From assembly GCA_002490725.1 (NCBI GenBank), contig DKUN01000017.1, positions 1 through 64,000 on the forward strand: a stretch of DNA of 64,000 nucleotides, written 5' to 3'. The notes beneath the pieces were generated by a model. It was given only the letters and a program-made list of their open reading frames with translations, did not search any database and had not been told where the DNA came from. Shown here one piece after another: positions 8,851-16,952 of the stretch; positions within the stretch are counted from its first letter, which is position 1; the number at the start of each line of letters is the position of its first letter. Position numbers and translations under genes: made by a program. This DNA is from Porphyromonadaceae bacterium UBA7203. GTDB lineage: Bacteria; Bacteroidota; Bacteroidia; Bacteroidales; Muribaculaceae.

Positions 8851-8928
8851 CTACGCCGGTACTAACCGGATCAGGTTCAAAGGGTTTGATCTCAGCTGAA
8901 GGCCCGATTGCCTTCCGCACCCCTAAAT
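8851..8928 (-). promoter_or_regulatory. TPP riboswitch (THI box)
   Basis: Read on the minus strand the element has GGGGTGC, then GCTGAGAT, then ACCCTTTGAACCTGATC, then the closing GGTTAGTACCGGCGTAG. These are the conserved P2/J2-3 CTGAGA and P4/J4-5 ACCTGATC parts of the thiamine pyrophosphate aptamer in correct order and spacing. It ends about 10 bases before the receptor start codon, which favours control of translation initiation over a terminator mechanism; no U-tract hairpin separates it from the gene. High TPP would shut off the receptor and pnuT. Confidence 0.96.
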
Positions 8929-8945
8929 TACTGGTTTAGTTTTTA

Positions 8946-8996
8946 GATTGGTTTAAAAAATTGATTGGTTATAAAATATTATGGTTACGATTGGTT
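8946..8996. repeat. Three direct copies of GATTGGTT upstream of the TPP riboswitch
   Basis: GATTGGTT occurs at 8946-8953, 8963-8970 and 8989-8996 in an AT-rich spacer upstream of the riboswitch (AACCAATC on the transcribed-gene strand). No standard promoter could be recognised in the same spacer, so these copies may mark the promoter or a regulator site. Function is unknown. Confidence 0.4.
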
Positions 8997-9008
8997 TGAA
9001 AGCTGACT

Positions 9009-9551
9009 TTAAATTAAGGAAAAAATCAACTGGAACGGCCATACAACGAGCCCTAACACGAAACTCAGAATGACGCACCATTCAGCATACTCCGACGATT
9101 TCTGCGCTTTGGCAACGTCGCCGCGCATCCAGTGGCGCGTTACCTGCGAGCCGAAAATCAACCCGGCAACGGCAACAGGCATGCAGCAGCACAGAATCAT
9201 TGCCACATTCCAGCCTATAAACGATTTCGGACGACGCACGCCGTCGATTTCTTCGGGCGGGGCAGTGATTATCCATTGTGCGGCGGCAGGCTGCTCAACG
9301 GGCGCTGATGCGGCCGGCTCGGCAAACGGGGCCGATGCAGCGGGTTCTTCAACTACGCCGGCTTCGCTGCCGCTGATGTCGTCGTCGGTAAGCAGGCAGG
9401 CCAGTTCAGGCAGCCGGCCCACGGTTGTCCAGTCAGGCAGTTCGGCACACCACACGGGCAAGTCCGCCGTGAAATCACGGCGGACTTTAAGCTCGCTTTG
9501 GGTGAACGGTCCTACGGGATGACCGTTTTCAATAATCCAGTATTTTTTCAT
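9009..9551 (-). CDS. GYF_2 domain / CD225-dispanin-like membrane protein
   Basis: Protein of 180 aa. Residues 1-50 form a GYF_2 (DUF4339) domain: YWIIENGHPVGPFTQSEL and LPVWCAELPDWTTVG. A Pro/Ala/Glu-rich linker follows (two EPAASAP-type units). The C-terminal 65 residues carry a cysteine-rich first membrane helix (NVAMILCCCMPVAVAGLIFG), a polar loop with AKAQKSSEYAEW and a second helix, which is the CD225/dispanin pattern. Its cellular role is not established. It begins three bases after the deoC stop, so it is the second gene of a deoC transcript. Confidence 0.83.
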   Translation of the reverse strand: MKKYWIIENGHPVGPFTQSELKVRRDFTADLPVWCAELPDWTTVGRLPELACLLTDDDISGSEAGVVEEPAASAPFAEPAASAPVEQPAAAQWIITAPPEEIDGVRRPKSFIGWNVAMILCCCMPVAVAGLIFGSQVTRHWMRGDVAKAQKSSEYAEWCVILSFVLGLVVWPFQLIFSLI

Positions 9552-9554
9552 TAA

Positions 9555-10448
9555 TTAAAAGAATTTGATGCCGGGCTGGTCAAGAATGTCGCCGAGCACC
9601 GCATTGGCCAGTGAGCTTGCACCGATACGGAAATATTCGTTGCTCAGCCATTCTTCGCCGAGCACCTCTTTGATAATGGTGTAGTATTTAACAGCGTCTT
9701 CGGTGGTGCGCACGCCGCCGGCAGCCTTGAAGCCGACGCGATTGCCGGTCTTTTCGTAATATTCCTTGATGCAGAGAGCCATCACGTAGGCAGCCTCAAG
9801 CGATGCGCCGGGATACTCCTTGCCGGTCGATGTTTTCAGGAAGTCGGCACCCGCATAGAGAGAAAGCACCGATGCGGCCTTGATATGTTCGGCGGTTTTG
9901 AGCGCGCCGCTTTCAATAATCACCTTGAGCTTGCCGCCGCGGCATGCGTGCTTGAGTTCGGTAATCTCGTCGCACACTTCTTCAAAGTCGCCGTCGAGAT
10001 AGTTGCCGAGATTGAACACGATGTCGATTTCGTCAGCGCCGGCTTCGATTGCGAGCGCGGTTTCGGCAACCTTGACTTCGGGAAACGACTGCGACGAGGG
10101 GAAAGCACCGCTGACTGCGGCAATTTCAACGTCGGCAACATCGAGCACCGTGCGTACCACAGGCACGAAGTTAGGATACACGCAAATGGCGGCCACGTTG
10201 GGAAGCTGGGGATAATCGTTGTCGAAAGCGTTCACGCGCTCGGTGAAGCGGGCCACACTCTGGGGCGAATCGGTCGAAGTCAGCGTTGTGAGGTCAATCG
10301 AGTTGAGCACGGTCTTGAACACTTCTTTGTTCATGTTTTCCTGAAGGTGCTCGGCAAGAATCTTATCGATTGCAGCTTTAACAGCAGCGTCGTCGCCGGT
10401 AACTTTCGAGTCGGCAACCGCCTGATGATATTTGTCAAGATTTTCCAT
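9555..10448 (-). CDS. deoC: Deoxyribose-phosphate aldolase
   Basis: Splits 2-deoxyribose 5-phosphate into glyceraldehyde 3-phosphate and acetaldehyde in deoxynucleoside salvage. The TIM barrel includes EIDIVFNLG, KVIIESGAL, the Schiff-base Lys in DFLKTSTGKEYPGA and FKAAGGVRTTEDA. At 297 aa it belongs to the longer DeoC subgroup with an N-terminal helical extension. It heads a transcript with the GYF/CD225 gene three bases downstream. No promoter was identified in the 94 bases separating it from nadA. Confidence 0.96.
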   Translation of the reverse strand: MENLDKYHQAVADSKVTGDDAAVKAAIDKILAEHLQENMNKEVFKTVLNSIDLTTLTSTDSPQSVARFTERVNAFDNDYPQLPNVAAICVYPNFVPVVRTVLDVADVEIAAVSGAFPSSQSFPEVKVAETALAIEAGADEIDIVFNLGNYLDGDFEEVCDEITELKHACRGGKLKVIIESGALKTAEHIKAASVLSLYAGADFLKTSTGKEYPGASLEAAYVMALCIKEYYEKTGNRVGFKAAGGVRTTEDAVKYYTIIKEVLGEEWLSNEYFRIGASSLANAVLGDILDQPGIKFF

Positions 10449-10542
10449 ATACTACTTTATTTGAATTTGGGTTAATGTTAATGTAATAACGTATGGGCTT
10501 TGGAGAGAGTTTTGAAGACTATAATAAAGAAGTGAATTACGG

Positions 10543-11478
10543 TCAGCTCAAGGCGAGCATACGTTCAATGGGTTTGCGCGCGCAAAGCGCTGTTTCCGGA
10601 TCTACCTCGACAGCGGGCGCCATGTTTTCCAGGCACGCGGCCAGTTTGTCGAGAGTGTTGAGTTTCATGAAAGCACAGTCGTTGCAGGCACATGTGCTGT
10701 CGTCGGGAGGAGCGGGAATGAAGGTCTTGTCGGGACAGAGGCGACGCATTTCATGCAGAATGCCGCTCTCGGTAACCACAATGAATTCCGAACCGGCAGG
10801 CGCTTCGGTCGCAGCCTTGAGCAACGCAGCGGTCGAGCCAACGGAGTCGGCCAGCAGCAACAGAGCCTTTTTGCACTCGGGGTGGGCCAGCACCTTGGCT
10901 TCCGGATGCTGCTTTTTGAGCTCGACAAGTTTTTCAACCGAAAACTTCTCGTGGACGTGGCAGGCACCATTCCACAGAACCATGTCGCGGCCGGTAACGC
11001 TGTTTATATAATTGCCGAGATTGCGGTCGGGTCCGAAAATAATCTTTTCGTCGGCCGGAAGCGAGTCAACTATCTTGCGGGCGTTGCCCGAGGTGACAAG
11101 CAGATCGCTCAGAGCCTTGACGCGGGCCGAGGTGTTGACATAGCTTATAACCGTGTGGCCGGGATGAGCCTTTACGAAAGCTTCGAATTCGTCGGCCGGA
11201 CAACTGTCGGCCAGGGAGCAGCCGGCCTCGAGGTCGGGCAGCAGCACGGTTTTGTCAGGGCAAAGAATTTTTGCGGTCTCAGCCATGAAGTTCACACCAC
11301 ATAAAACAATCACGGGCTCGCGCAGCGTCGACGCAATCTGAGCCAGGGCAAGCGAGTCGCCGATATAATCGGCCAGCTCCTGAATTTCGGGGCGCGTGTA
11401 ATAATGCGCCAAAATAACGGCATCGCGCTCGCTCTTCAGCCTTTTTATTTTTTCGATTGTCTCACGGTTATCGACCAT
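10543..11478 (-). CDS. nadA: Quinolinate synthase
   Basis: Condenses iminoaspartate with dihydroxyacetone phosphate to quinolinate for NAD synthesis, using a [4Fe-4S] cluster. The protein (311 aa) shows the triplicated-domain motifs AHYYTRPEIQ, VNFMAETAKILCPDK, LPDLEAGCSLADSC, VTSGNA, AHPEC and GSTAALL, and the C-terminal CACNDCAFMKLNTL with cluster cysteines. No nadB or nadC is nearby. Its upstream region is the candidate replication origin; a TAACTTTG box on the minus strand at 11685-11692 could be its promoter but would give a leader of about 200 bases. Confidence 0.96.
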   Translation of the reverse strand: MVDNRETIEKIKRLKSERDAVILAHYYTRPEIQELADYIGDSLALAQIASTLREPVIVLCGVNFMAETAKILCPDKTVLLPDLEAGCSLADSCPADEFEAFVKAHPGHTVISYVNTSARVKALSDLLVTSGNARKIVDSLPADEKIIFGPDRNLGNYINSVTGRDMVLWNGACHVHEKFSVEKLVELKKQHPEAKVLAHPECKKALLLLADSVGSTAALLKAATEAPAGSEFIVVTESGILHEMRRLCPDKTFIPAPPDDSTCACNDCAFMKLNTLDKLAACLENMAPAVEVDPETALCARKPIERMLALS

Positions 11479-11839
11479 CGTTTTTTATTATTTAAATAAG
11501 TTTTTTTAAAGAATTATAAAGAAAAAAGAATAAGGGCTGTTGATAGCGATGATAACTTTTTGCCCAATCTGTTGCTTTTTTGGGTTATCAAACCTTATAA
11601 ACACTTATTGACTGAGTTATCAACATATCAAATATTTGATATTCAAGGTTTATTATAGGTTATCAACACACTGTTAACAACACGCAAAGTTAATAAAAAT
11701 ATCCGACATTCATAGTCAATAACCTTGAAAAACGCTGTAAATAACTGTCAACAACCGAATAGGCTGTTTTGTTCTCAACAGTCAGCAAAGGGTTTTCAAC
11801 AGGGTTATCAAGGGGTTTTCAACAGGTTTTGAACAGTTG
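11479..11839. other. Candidate chromosomal replication origin (oriC)
   Basis: A 361-base gene-free, AT-rich stretch. It holds a set of 9-mers close to the DnaA box TTATCCACA: TTATCAACA at 11617-11625 and 11660-11668, TTAACAACA at 11674-11682, TTCTCAACA at 11772-11780, TTTTCAACA at 11793-11801 and 11816-11824, TTTTGAACA at 11827-11835, weaker TTATCAAAC at 11585-11593 and TTATCAAGG at 11805-11813, and one inverted copy at 11538-11546. Beside the array, 11479-11533 is almost pure A/T and could be the unwinding element. Hand-sampled G/C counts show strand skew changing sign across this point in genes of both orientations. A perfect parS lies about 41 kb away. dnaA is not in the window, which is acceptable for this phylum. 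Confidence 0.72.
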
Positions 11840-13072
11840 TCAGCCAAAGAAAATATAGGCTGCGAGCACCCCGGCTACAGAGCCGGTGACGTCGGCCAGC
11901 AGGCCGTAGGCAACGGCGTAGCGCGTGCGTCTGACGCCGACGCTGCCGAAGTAAACAGCCAGCACGTAGAAGAGCGTGTCGGTGCTTCCCTGAATGGCAG
12001 CGCTGACCCGTGCTACGAACGAATCGGCGCCATAGGTGTTCATCAGGTCGACCATCATGCCGCGCGAACCGCTTCCGCTGAGCGGCTTCATCAGAGCGGT
12101 TGGCAGCGCGCCCACCCATTCGGCATCAAAGCCGAGGGCGGCAACCGCGCGCTCGAGGGCCGACGTCAGCACGTCCATGGCGCCCGATGCGCGAAACATG
12201 GCTATGGCCACGAGTATGGCCACCAGATAGGGAATAATCTTTACGGCGGTCTGGAAGCCTTCGCGCGCGCCCTCGATAAACGATTCATAAAGGTTGATGC
12301 GTTTCCACAGGCCGCCGATAAGAAACATAGCAATAACGGAAAAGAGCATGAAATTGGCGGCGAAGCTGCTGTAGCGCTCAACGGCTGCCGGCTCCAGCGA
12401 GGAGAAGAACCACACTATTGTGCCGACCAGGGCCGTCAGCCCGCCTAACCATCCGAGAAGCACAGGGTCCTTAAGCGAAATGCGCTGCTTGAGACAGAGC
12501 GACACTATGCCGACAATCGTGGCTATGAATGTGGCCACGAGTATGGGCATGAACACGTCGGTCGGGTTAGCCGCACCCGCCTGTGACCTGTACATGATGA
12601 TGCTGATAGGAATCAGGCAGAGCCCCGAGGCGTTGAGCACGAGAAACATTATCATGGCATCGGTGGCACGCTCTTTTTCGCGGTTCAGTTCCTGGAGTTC
12701 CTGCATGGCTTTCAGGCCGAGTGGCGTGGCGGCGTTGTCGAGCCCGAGCATATTGGCCGAAACATTCATGAAAATCGAGCCCATGGCGGGGTGGTCTTTC
12801 GGCACACCCGGAAACAAACGGGTGAACAGCGGACTCACCAGTCGGCCGAACAGCCTGATGACTCCGGCGCGTTCGCCTATTTTCATCAGGCCGAGCCATA
12901 GGGTCAGGATGCCTGTCAGGCCGAGAGCGAGTTCGAAGGCCGACGATGCCGAGCCGAACGATGCCGTCATTATGTCGGACCACACCTGAATGTCACCGGT
13001 AAAAACAGTCTTGCCGACGGCAACCGCAAATGCTATAAGAAAAAATGCCACCCAGATGTAGTTCAGAATCAT
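11840..13072 (-). CDS. SpmA-SpmB fusion (nucleoside recognition/gate domain) membrane protein
   Basis: Polytopic membrane protein of 410 aa made of two Gate (nucleoside-recognition) domains in tandem: the first half resembles spore maturation protein SpmA (GLMKIGERAGVIRLFGRLVSPLF, FMNVSANMLGLDNAATPLGLKAM), the second resembles SpmB (ALMKPLSGSGSRGMMVDLM, DTLFYVLAVYFGSVGVRRTRYA). Such fusions are known in non-sporulating Bacteroidetes, so the name does not imply sporulation; the transported compound is unknown. Its 3' end abuts the DnaA-box array. A TTTG-N19-TAACTTTG promoter lies upstream, divergent from the alpha-galactosidase gene. Confidence 0.88.
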   Translation of the reverse strand: MILNYIWVAFFLIAFAVAVGKTVFTGDIQVWSDIMTASFGSASSAFELALGLTGILTLWLGLMKIGERAGVIRLFGRLVSPLFTRLFPGVPKDHPAMGSIFMNVSANMLGLDNAATPLGLKAMQELQELNREKERATDAMIMFLVLNASGLCLIPISIIMYRSQAGAANPTDVFMPILVATFIATIVGIVSLCLKQRISLKDPVLLGWLGGLTALVGTIVWFFSSLEPAAVERYSSFAANFMLFSVIAMFLIGGLWKRINLYESFIEGAREGFQTAVKIIPYLVAILVAIAMFRASGAMDVLTSALERAVAALGFDAEWVGALPTALMKPLSGSGSRGMMVDLMNTYGADSFVARVSAAIQGSTDTLFYVLAVYFGSVGVRRTRYAVAYGLLADVTGSVAGVLAAYIFFG

Positions 13073-13114
13073 AATGCTGTTTAATTAAGTGCGTAATTAG
13101 GTTGATAATAGATG

Positions 13115-13145
13115 CAAAGTTACATTTTTGCTGCTATTTAACAAA
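13115..13145 (-). promoter_or_regulatory. Promoter of the SpmA-SpmB fusion gene
   Basis: Minus-strand TTTG (13142-13145), 19 bp, TAACTTTG (13115-13122). The start codon is about 43 bases downstream of the -7 box. Confidence 0.7.
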
Positions 13146-13191
13146 ACAGTAGCCTGCATTAAACATCGTTAAATGAATTTAAGAGGGAAAG

Positions 13192-13223
13192 TTTGGTCGA
13201 CAAATAGGGTTGGAGTAAATTTG
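13192..13223 (+). promoter_or_regulatory. Promoter of the alpha-galactosidase gene
   Basis: TTTG (13192-13195), 20 bp, TAAATTTG (13216-13223), a full match to the Bacteroidetes promoter, 38 bases before the start codon. Confidence 0.78.
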
Positions 13224-13261
13224 CACTAATACGTTTTTAAACCTTAAATTCAAACTGATTC

Positions 13262-15454
13262 ATGAAGAAATATCTTATTGTAGGAGCGCTCGCCATGTTG
13301 GCGTCTGTTCCGGTAATGAAGGCTAAGAATCTGACTCACGTTCTCAGTTCTGACAAAACGTCGCTCGTCGTGACGACCAATGGCGGCGGTACAGCTTACT
13401 ATCAGTATTTCGGTCCTAAAATAGACAATAGCGATATTTCCGGATTCTTTGGCGTAAGGTCGAACTATACCGGCCACACTCTGCCTCAGTTCGGCCTCGG
13501 TTCCGGCGGTGAAAGGGCCCTTATGGTCAGGATGCCCGACGGTTCGATAAGCGTTGACCTTGCCATGGAAGATTTGAAACTCACTTCTGACGATAAGGGC
13601 GAGTTGCTGATGCTGACATTCAACGACCGCGTTTATCCGCTGAAGGTGCGTCAGTTTTTCCGCCACTATGCCGACACCGACGTTTTTTCGACCTGGACGG
13701 AAATCACCAATACCGGCAAAAAGGGCAACATCGGGCTTCTGGAGTATGCAAGCGCCTGCGTGCCGTTAACGCGCGGCAACAATTACCTGACGCAGTTTCA
13801 AGGCGGTTGGGCCTCGGAAACCAGAATGAGCGAGTCGCCCGTTCCCGACGGCCAGACGGTCATTGCCAATAAAGCCGGTCTGCGCAACACCTTCGGATCC
13901 AATCCGGCCTTCATGATTTCGCTCGACGGCACTCCGCGCGAAAACAGCGGCGAAGTGTTTGGCGGCAATCTGCTCTGGAGCGGCAATTTCAAAACGCGCA
14001 TTGACGCAAACCCCTACTCGCTCACTGTCATTTCGGGCATCAATTCCGAAGCCTCTGAGCTAACTCTCAAGCCCGGTCAGTCATTGACCACGCCTGAGTT
14101 CGCAATGGTATTCTCGACCGAAGGCAAAGGCGGCGTGAGCCGCGCCTTCCACAAGTGGGCCCGTAAATACGGCATGGCCCACGGTGACCGTCAGCACGAC
14201 ATTCTGCTCAACAGCTGGGAAGGCGTCTATTTCGGCGTCAACCAGGAAGTGATGGAGCAGATGATGACCGACATAGCCAATCTCGGAGGCGAACTGTTCG
14301 TGATGGACGATGGATGGTTTGGCGATAAATATCCGCGCGATAACGACCACACGAGCCTCGGCGACTGGATGGTGGCAAAGAAAAAACTGCCCGAAGGAGT
14401 GGAAGGTCTGGTTAAAGCCGCCAAGGAGCGCGGTGTCAAATTCGGCATATGGATTGAGCCTGAAATGGTCAACACTAAGAGCGAACTCTATGAGAAGCAC
14501 CCCGAATGGGTGTTGAGCGACCCCAAGCGTCCCCTCATTCAGGGTCGTGGCGGCACTCAGGCCGTGCTCGACCTCTGCAATCCGAAGGTGCAGGACTTTG
14601 TGTTTTCGATTACTGACAATCTGCTCACCGAAAATCCTGAAATCGCCTATATCAAATGGGATTGCAACGCCGACATAATGAACTATGCCTCGCCCTATCT
14701 GCCCAAGGAGGAACAGAGCGAAATATACGTGCGCTATCACCAGGGTCTGGTCAAGGTGCTTGAGCGGATCCGCGCCAAATATCCCGACGTGGCCATACAG
14801 CTATGTGCCAGTGGCGGCGGTCGTGTGAACTACGGTCTGCTCCCCTATTTCGACGAGGTTTGGGTCAGCGACAACACCGATGCTTACCAGCGCGTGTTCA
14901 TACAGTGGGGCGACAGCCATTTCTATCCGGCAATAGCCCAGGCGTCGCACGTCAGCGCCAGCCCCAACCACCAGACCGGTCGAGTATTGCCCATAAAGTA
15001 TCGCTTCGACGTAGCTATGAGCGGCCGTCTGGGCATGGAAATCCAGCCCAAAAACATGAAGCCCGAAGAACTCGAATTCGCCAAGCACGCAATTGCCGCC
15101 TATAAGGAAATTCGCCCGGTGGTTCAGTTTGGCGACCAGTATCGTCTGCTTTCGCCCTATGAAAACCCCGTTGCGGCGCTGATGTATGCCGACGAGTCGA
15201 AGAATAATGCCGCCGTGTTTGCCTATCGTCTTGACTACCTCCACGGGCAGCCTGTTCCGATGCTTCGCCTCGATGGTGTTGACGAAAACAAAAACTACCG
15301 CATCAAGGACCTGACCCCTCAGAATGAGTCGCGTCCCTGTTATCTTGACGGCAAGGTTGTCAGCGGTCGCATTCTGCGCAATGCCGGCATCAACATCGGC
15401 CAGGTGCTTAACGGCCCCAACACTTCGATAGCCCTCTCGCTTACCGCCGAATAA
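13262..15454 (+). CDS. Secreted GH36 alpha-galactosidase
   Basis: Glycoside hydrolase family 36 enzyme of 730 aa that would release alpha-galactose from raffinose-type oligosaccharides, melibiose or galactomannan side chains. A signal peptide of about 20 residues indicates the periplasm. The N-terminal beta-sandwich is followed by a TIM barrel with FVMDDGWFG (about 347-354), IWIEPEMV, the nucleophile Asp467 in KWDCN and the acid/base Asp in VSDNTD (about 535-540), then CASGGGRVN just before it and a C-terminal beta domain. It stands alone with its own promoter and terminator and has no SusC/D pair beside it. Confidence 0.94.
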   Translation: MKKYLIVGALAMLASVPVMKAKNLTHVLSSDKTSLVVTTNGGGTAYYQYFGPKIDNSDISGFFGVRSNYTGHTLPQFGLGSGGERALMVRMPDGSISVDLAMEDLKLTSDDKGELLMLTFNDRVYPLKVRQFFRHYADTDVFSTWTEITNTGKKGNIGLLEYASACVPLTRGNNYLTQFQGGWASETRMSESPVPDGQTVIANKAGLRNTFGSNPAFMISLDGTPRENSGEVFGGNLLWSGNFKTRIDANPYSLTVISGINSEASELTLKPGQSLTTPEFAMVFSTEGKGGVSRAFHKWARKYGMAHGDRQHDILLNSWEGVYFGVNQEVMEQMMTDIANLGGELFVMDDGWFGDKYPRDNDHTSLGDWMVAKKKLPEGVEGLVKAAKERGVKFGIWIEPEMVNTKSELYEKHPEWVLSDPKRPLIQGRGGTQAVLDLCNPKVQDFVFSITDNLLTENPEIAYIKWDCNADIMNYASPYLPKEEQSEIYVRYHQGLVKVLERIRAKYPDVAIQLCASGGGRVNYGLLPYFDEVWVSDNTDAYQRVFIQWGDSHFYPAIAQASHVSASPNHQTGRVLPIKYRFDVAMSGRLGMEIQPKNMKPEELEFAKHAIAAYKEIRPVVQFGDQYRLLSPYENPVAALMYADESKNNAAVFAYRLDYLHGQPVPMLRLDGVDENKNYRIKDLTPQNESRPCYLDGKVVSGRILRNAGINIGQVLNGPNTSIALSLTAE

Positions 15455-15492
15455 TCCACGTTCAGTCAAGTATCGGCACATCGAAAATAACC

Positions 15493-15522
15493 GTAGCGGC
15501 TGCTCTAATGAGCGGCCGCTAC
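15493..15522 (+). terminator. Terminator of the alpha-galactosidase gene
   Basis: Hairpin GTAGCGGCTGCTC / GAGCGGCCGCTAC with a four-base TAAT loop, followed by TTGTTGTC. Stem stability is high, the U-tract is weak. Confidence 0.65.
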
Positions 15523-15531
15523 TTGTTGTCA

Positions 15532-15627
15532 CAACCCCAAAACCTGCAAAATAGTGCAGTTTGCATCCCCAAAACCTGCAAAATAGTGCAGTTTGCAACC
15601 CCAAAACTTGCAAAATAGTGCAGTTTG
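15532..15627 (+). repeat. Three tandem 32-bp repeats in front of the DUF4143 ATPase gene
   Basis: Copies at 15532-15563, 15564-15595 and 15596-15627 are head-to-tail with no spacer and differ at two positions only (15566 and 15608). Each contains CTGCAAAATAGTGCAG (TTGC in copy 3), a dyad-like core with two TGCA tetramers exactly 10 bp apart. With a period of 32 bp (about three helical turns) all cores face the same side of DNA. The third copy supplies the -33 TTG of the ATPase promoter, so the array is best read as an operator for this gene. Confidence 0.85.
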
Positions 15628-15638
15628 TTGTATCTTTG
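15608..15638 (+). promoter_or_regulatory. Promoter of the DUF4143 ATPase gene, overlapping repeat copy 3
   Basis: TTG (15608-15610), 20 bp, TATCTTTG (15631-15638). The T at 15608 is the base that distinguishes repeat copy 3 from copies 1 and 2 (CTTG instead of CCTG) and improves the -33 match. The start codon is 22 bases beyond the -7 box. Confidence 0.65.
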
Positions 15639-15660
15639 CAGTAAATAAAGCATTGATAAT

Positions 15661-16941
15661 ATGATAAATATAAGAGAACTTGAATTGGTGATAGCTGATC
15701 AGGCCGAAGAATTGGAGCTGAAGAGCCGTCATTATTACTGCAAACGCTATGAGGAGGAGTTGATAGACCTTGACAGTCCGCAGGCACAGGTGGTGATTGG
15801 AGTGCGTCGTTGCGGAAAGTCAACTCTTTGCTATACGGCGCTTAGAAATGCGGGAGTGAAATTTGCCTATGTGAATTTCGACGATGAAAAATTGGCAATT
15901 GTCAATGCCGACGATTTGAATTCGATTCTTGAGGTACTATATAAAATCTATGGTCAGTTTACCCACTTGTTTCTCGATGAAGTGCAGAATGTTGAGGGAT
16001 GGCATCTTTTTGTCAACCGACTGCTACGTCGCGATATGCGCATATTGATAACAGGTTCTAATGCAAAGTTGCTGAGCGGTGAACTATCAACTCACCTGAC
16101 CGGACGTCATCATGTAATAAACCTTTTTCCGCTTTCGTTTTCGGAATTTTGTGACTGCACGGGAGTCGAAATTTCGGGCACTACGACCGAGAAGCTGGCT
16201 TTGCGGCGCAAGGCGTTTGACGATTATATGAAGCAGGGAGGTTTTCCTGAGCTCATGAAAGTGAAATCGCATCGCGACTATATCAATGATTTGACCGGTA
16301 ATATTCTTCAGCGCGACATCGAGCAGAGGTTCAGCATACGCCATAAGATGGCTTTTGAAAATCTGGCACAGCATCTGATGAACGAGGCTCCTACTCTTCT
16401 ACAGTATTGCGCGCTTAGCGACTCTCTCGGCCTTGGCTCGCCTCACACAGCACAAAAATACGTCGGATATATAAATCAAGCCTATCTGTTGCTGACGCTT
16501 CATAAGTATTCGCCCAAAAGCCGTCAGAGACTTGTAGGCGACAAGGCTTATTGTGTTGACGTGGCCTTTATGGATAAACGATATGACGCTTTTAGTGGCG
16601 ATAACTTCGGTTGGCGTCTCGAAACAATAGTTTTTTTGGAACTTAAGAGGCGCTGTCTGCGCGAGGGGCTTGATTTGTATTATTTGTCAGACAGCCGCAG
16701 CGAATGTGACTTCATAGTTTGCAGCGGCAACCGCGCTGTTGCAGCTTTTCAGGTTTCGTTTGACATCAGTGCGGCCAAAACCCGCCAGCGCGAAATCAAT
16801 GGCCTGCTTATGGCGGCGCGTACCGCACGTTGCAATAATCTGACGCTAATAACCGACTATGAGTATGAAGATATTGAGGTTGGCGGTAAAAAAATCAAAA
16901 TCAGACCTGCTTATGAGTGGGTTCTCGCAAAAAGTTGGTAA
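15661..16941 (+). CDS. AAA-family ATPase with DUF4143 domain, function unknown
   Basis: Protein of 426 aa. The N-terminal AAA_14 ATPase domain has Walker A GVRRCGKST (47-55), Walker B HLFLDEVQ (102-109) and the sensor-like ILITGSNAKLLSGELSTHLTGRH. A helical middle part is followed by DUF4143; its end (ETIVFLELKRR, SDSRSECDFIV, VAAFQVSFDI) resembles a degenerate PD-(D/E)xK nuclease fold. This family is very common in gut anaerobes but has no settled function. The three 32-bp repeats over its promoter suggest dedicated control. GC content is lower than in its neighbours, in line with acquisition. A sirtuin gene begins 11 bases after the stop and may be read on the same transcript. Confidence 0.87.
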   Translation: MINIRELELVIADQAEELELKSRHYYCKRYEEELIDLDSPQAQVVIGVRRCGKSTLCYTALRNAGVKFAYVNFDDEKLAIVNADDLNSILEVLYKIYGQFTHLFLDEVQNVEGWHLFVNRLLRRDMRILITGSNAKLLSGELSTHLTGRHHVINLFPLSFSEFCDCTGVEISGTTTEKLALRRKAFDDYMKQGGFPELMKVKSHRDYINDLTGNILQRDIEQRFSIRHKMAFENLAQHLMNEAPTLLQYCALSDSLGLGSPHTAQKYVGYINQAYLLLTLHKYSPKSRQRLVGDKAYCVDVAFMDKRYDAFSGDNFGWRLETIVFLELKRRCLREGLDLYYLSDSRSECDFIVCSGNRAVAAFQVSFDISAAKTRQREINGLLMAARTARCNNLTLITDYEYEDIEVGGKKIKIRPAYEWVLAKSW

Positions 16942-16952
16942 ATTTGTGGTGC

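Noticed and set aside
11840..13072. Evidence for sporulation
   Set aside because: SpmA/SpmB-like fusions are widespread in non-sporulating Bacteroidetes and no other spore gene is present.
15532..15627. CRISPR array
   Set aside because: The 32-bp units are directly contiguous with no unique spacers, and there are only three; no cas gene is nearby.
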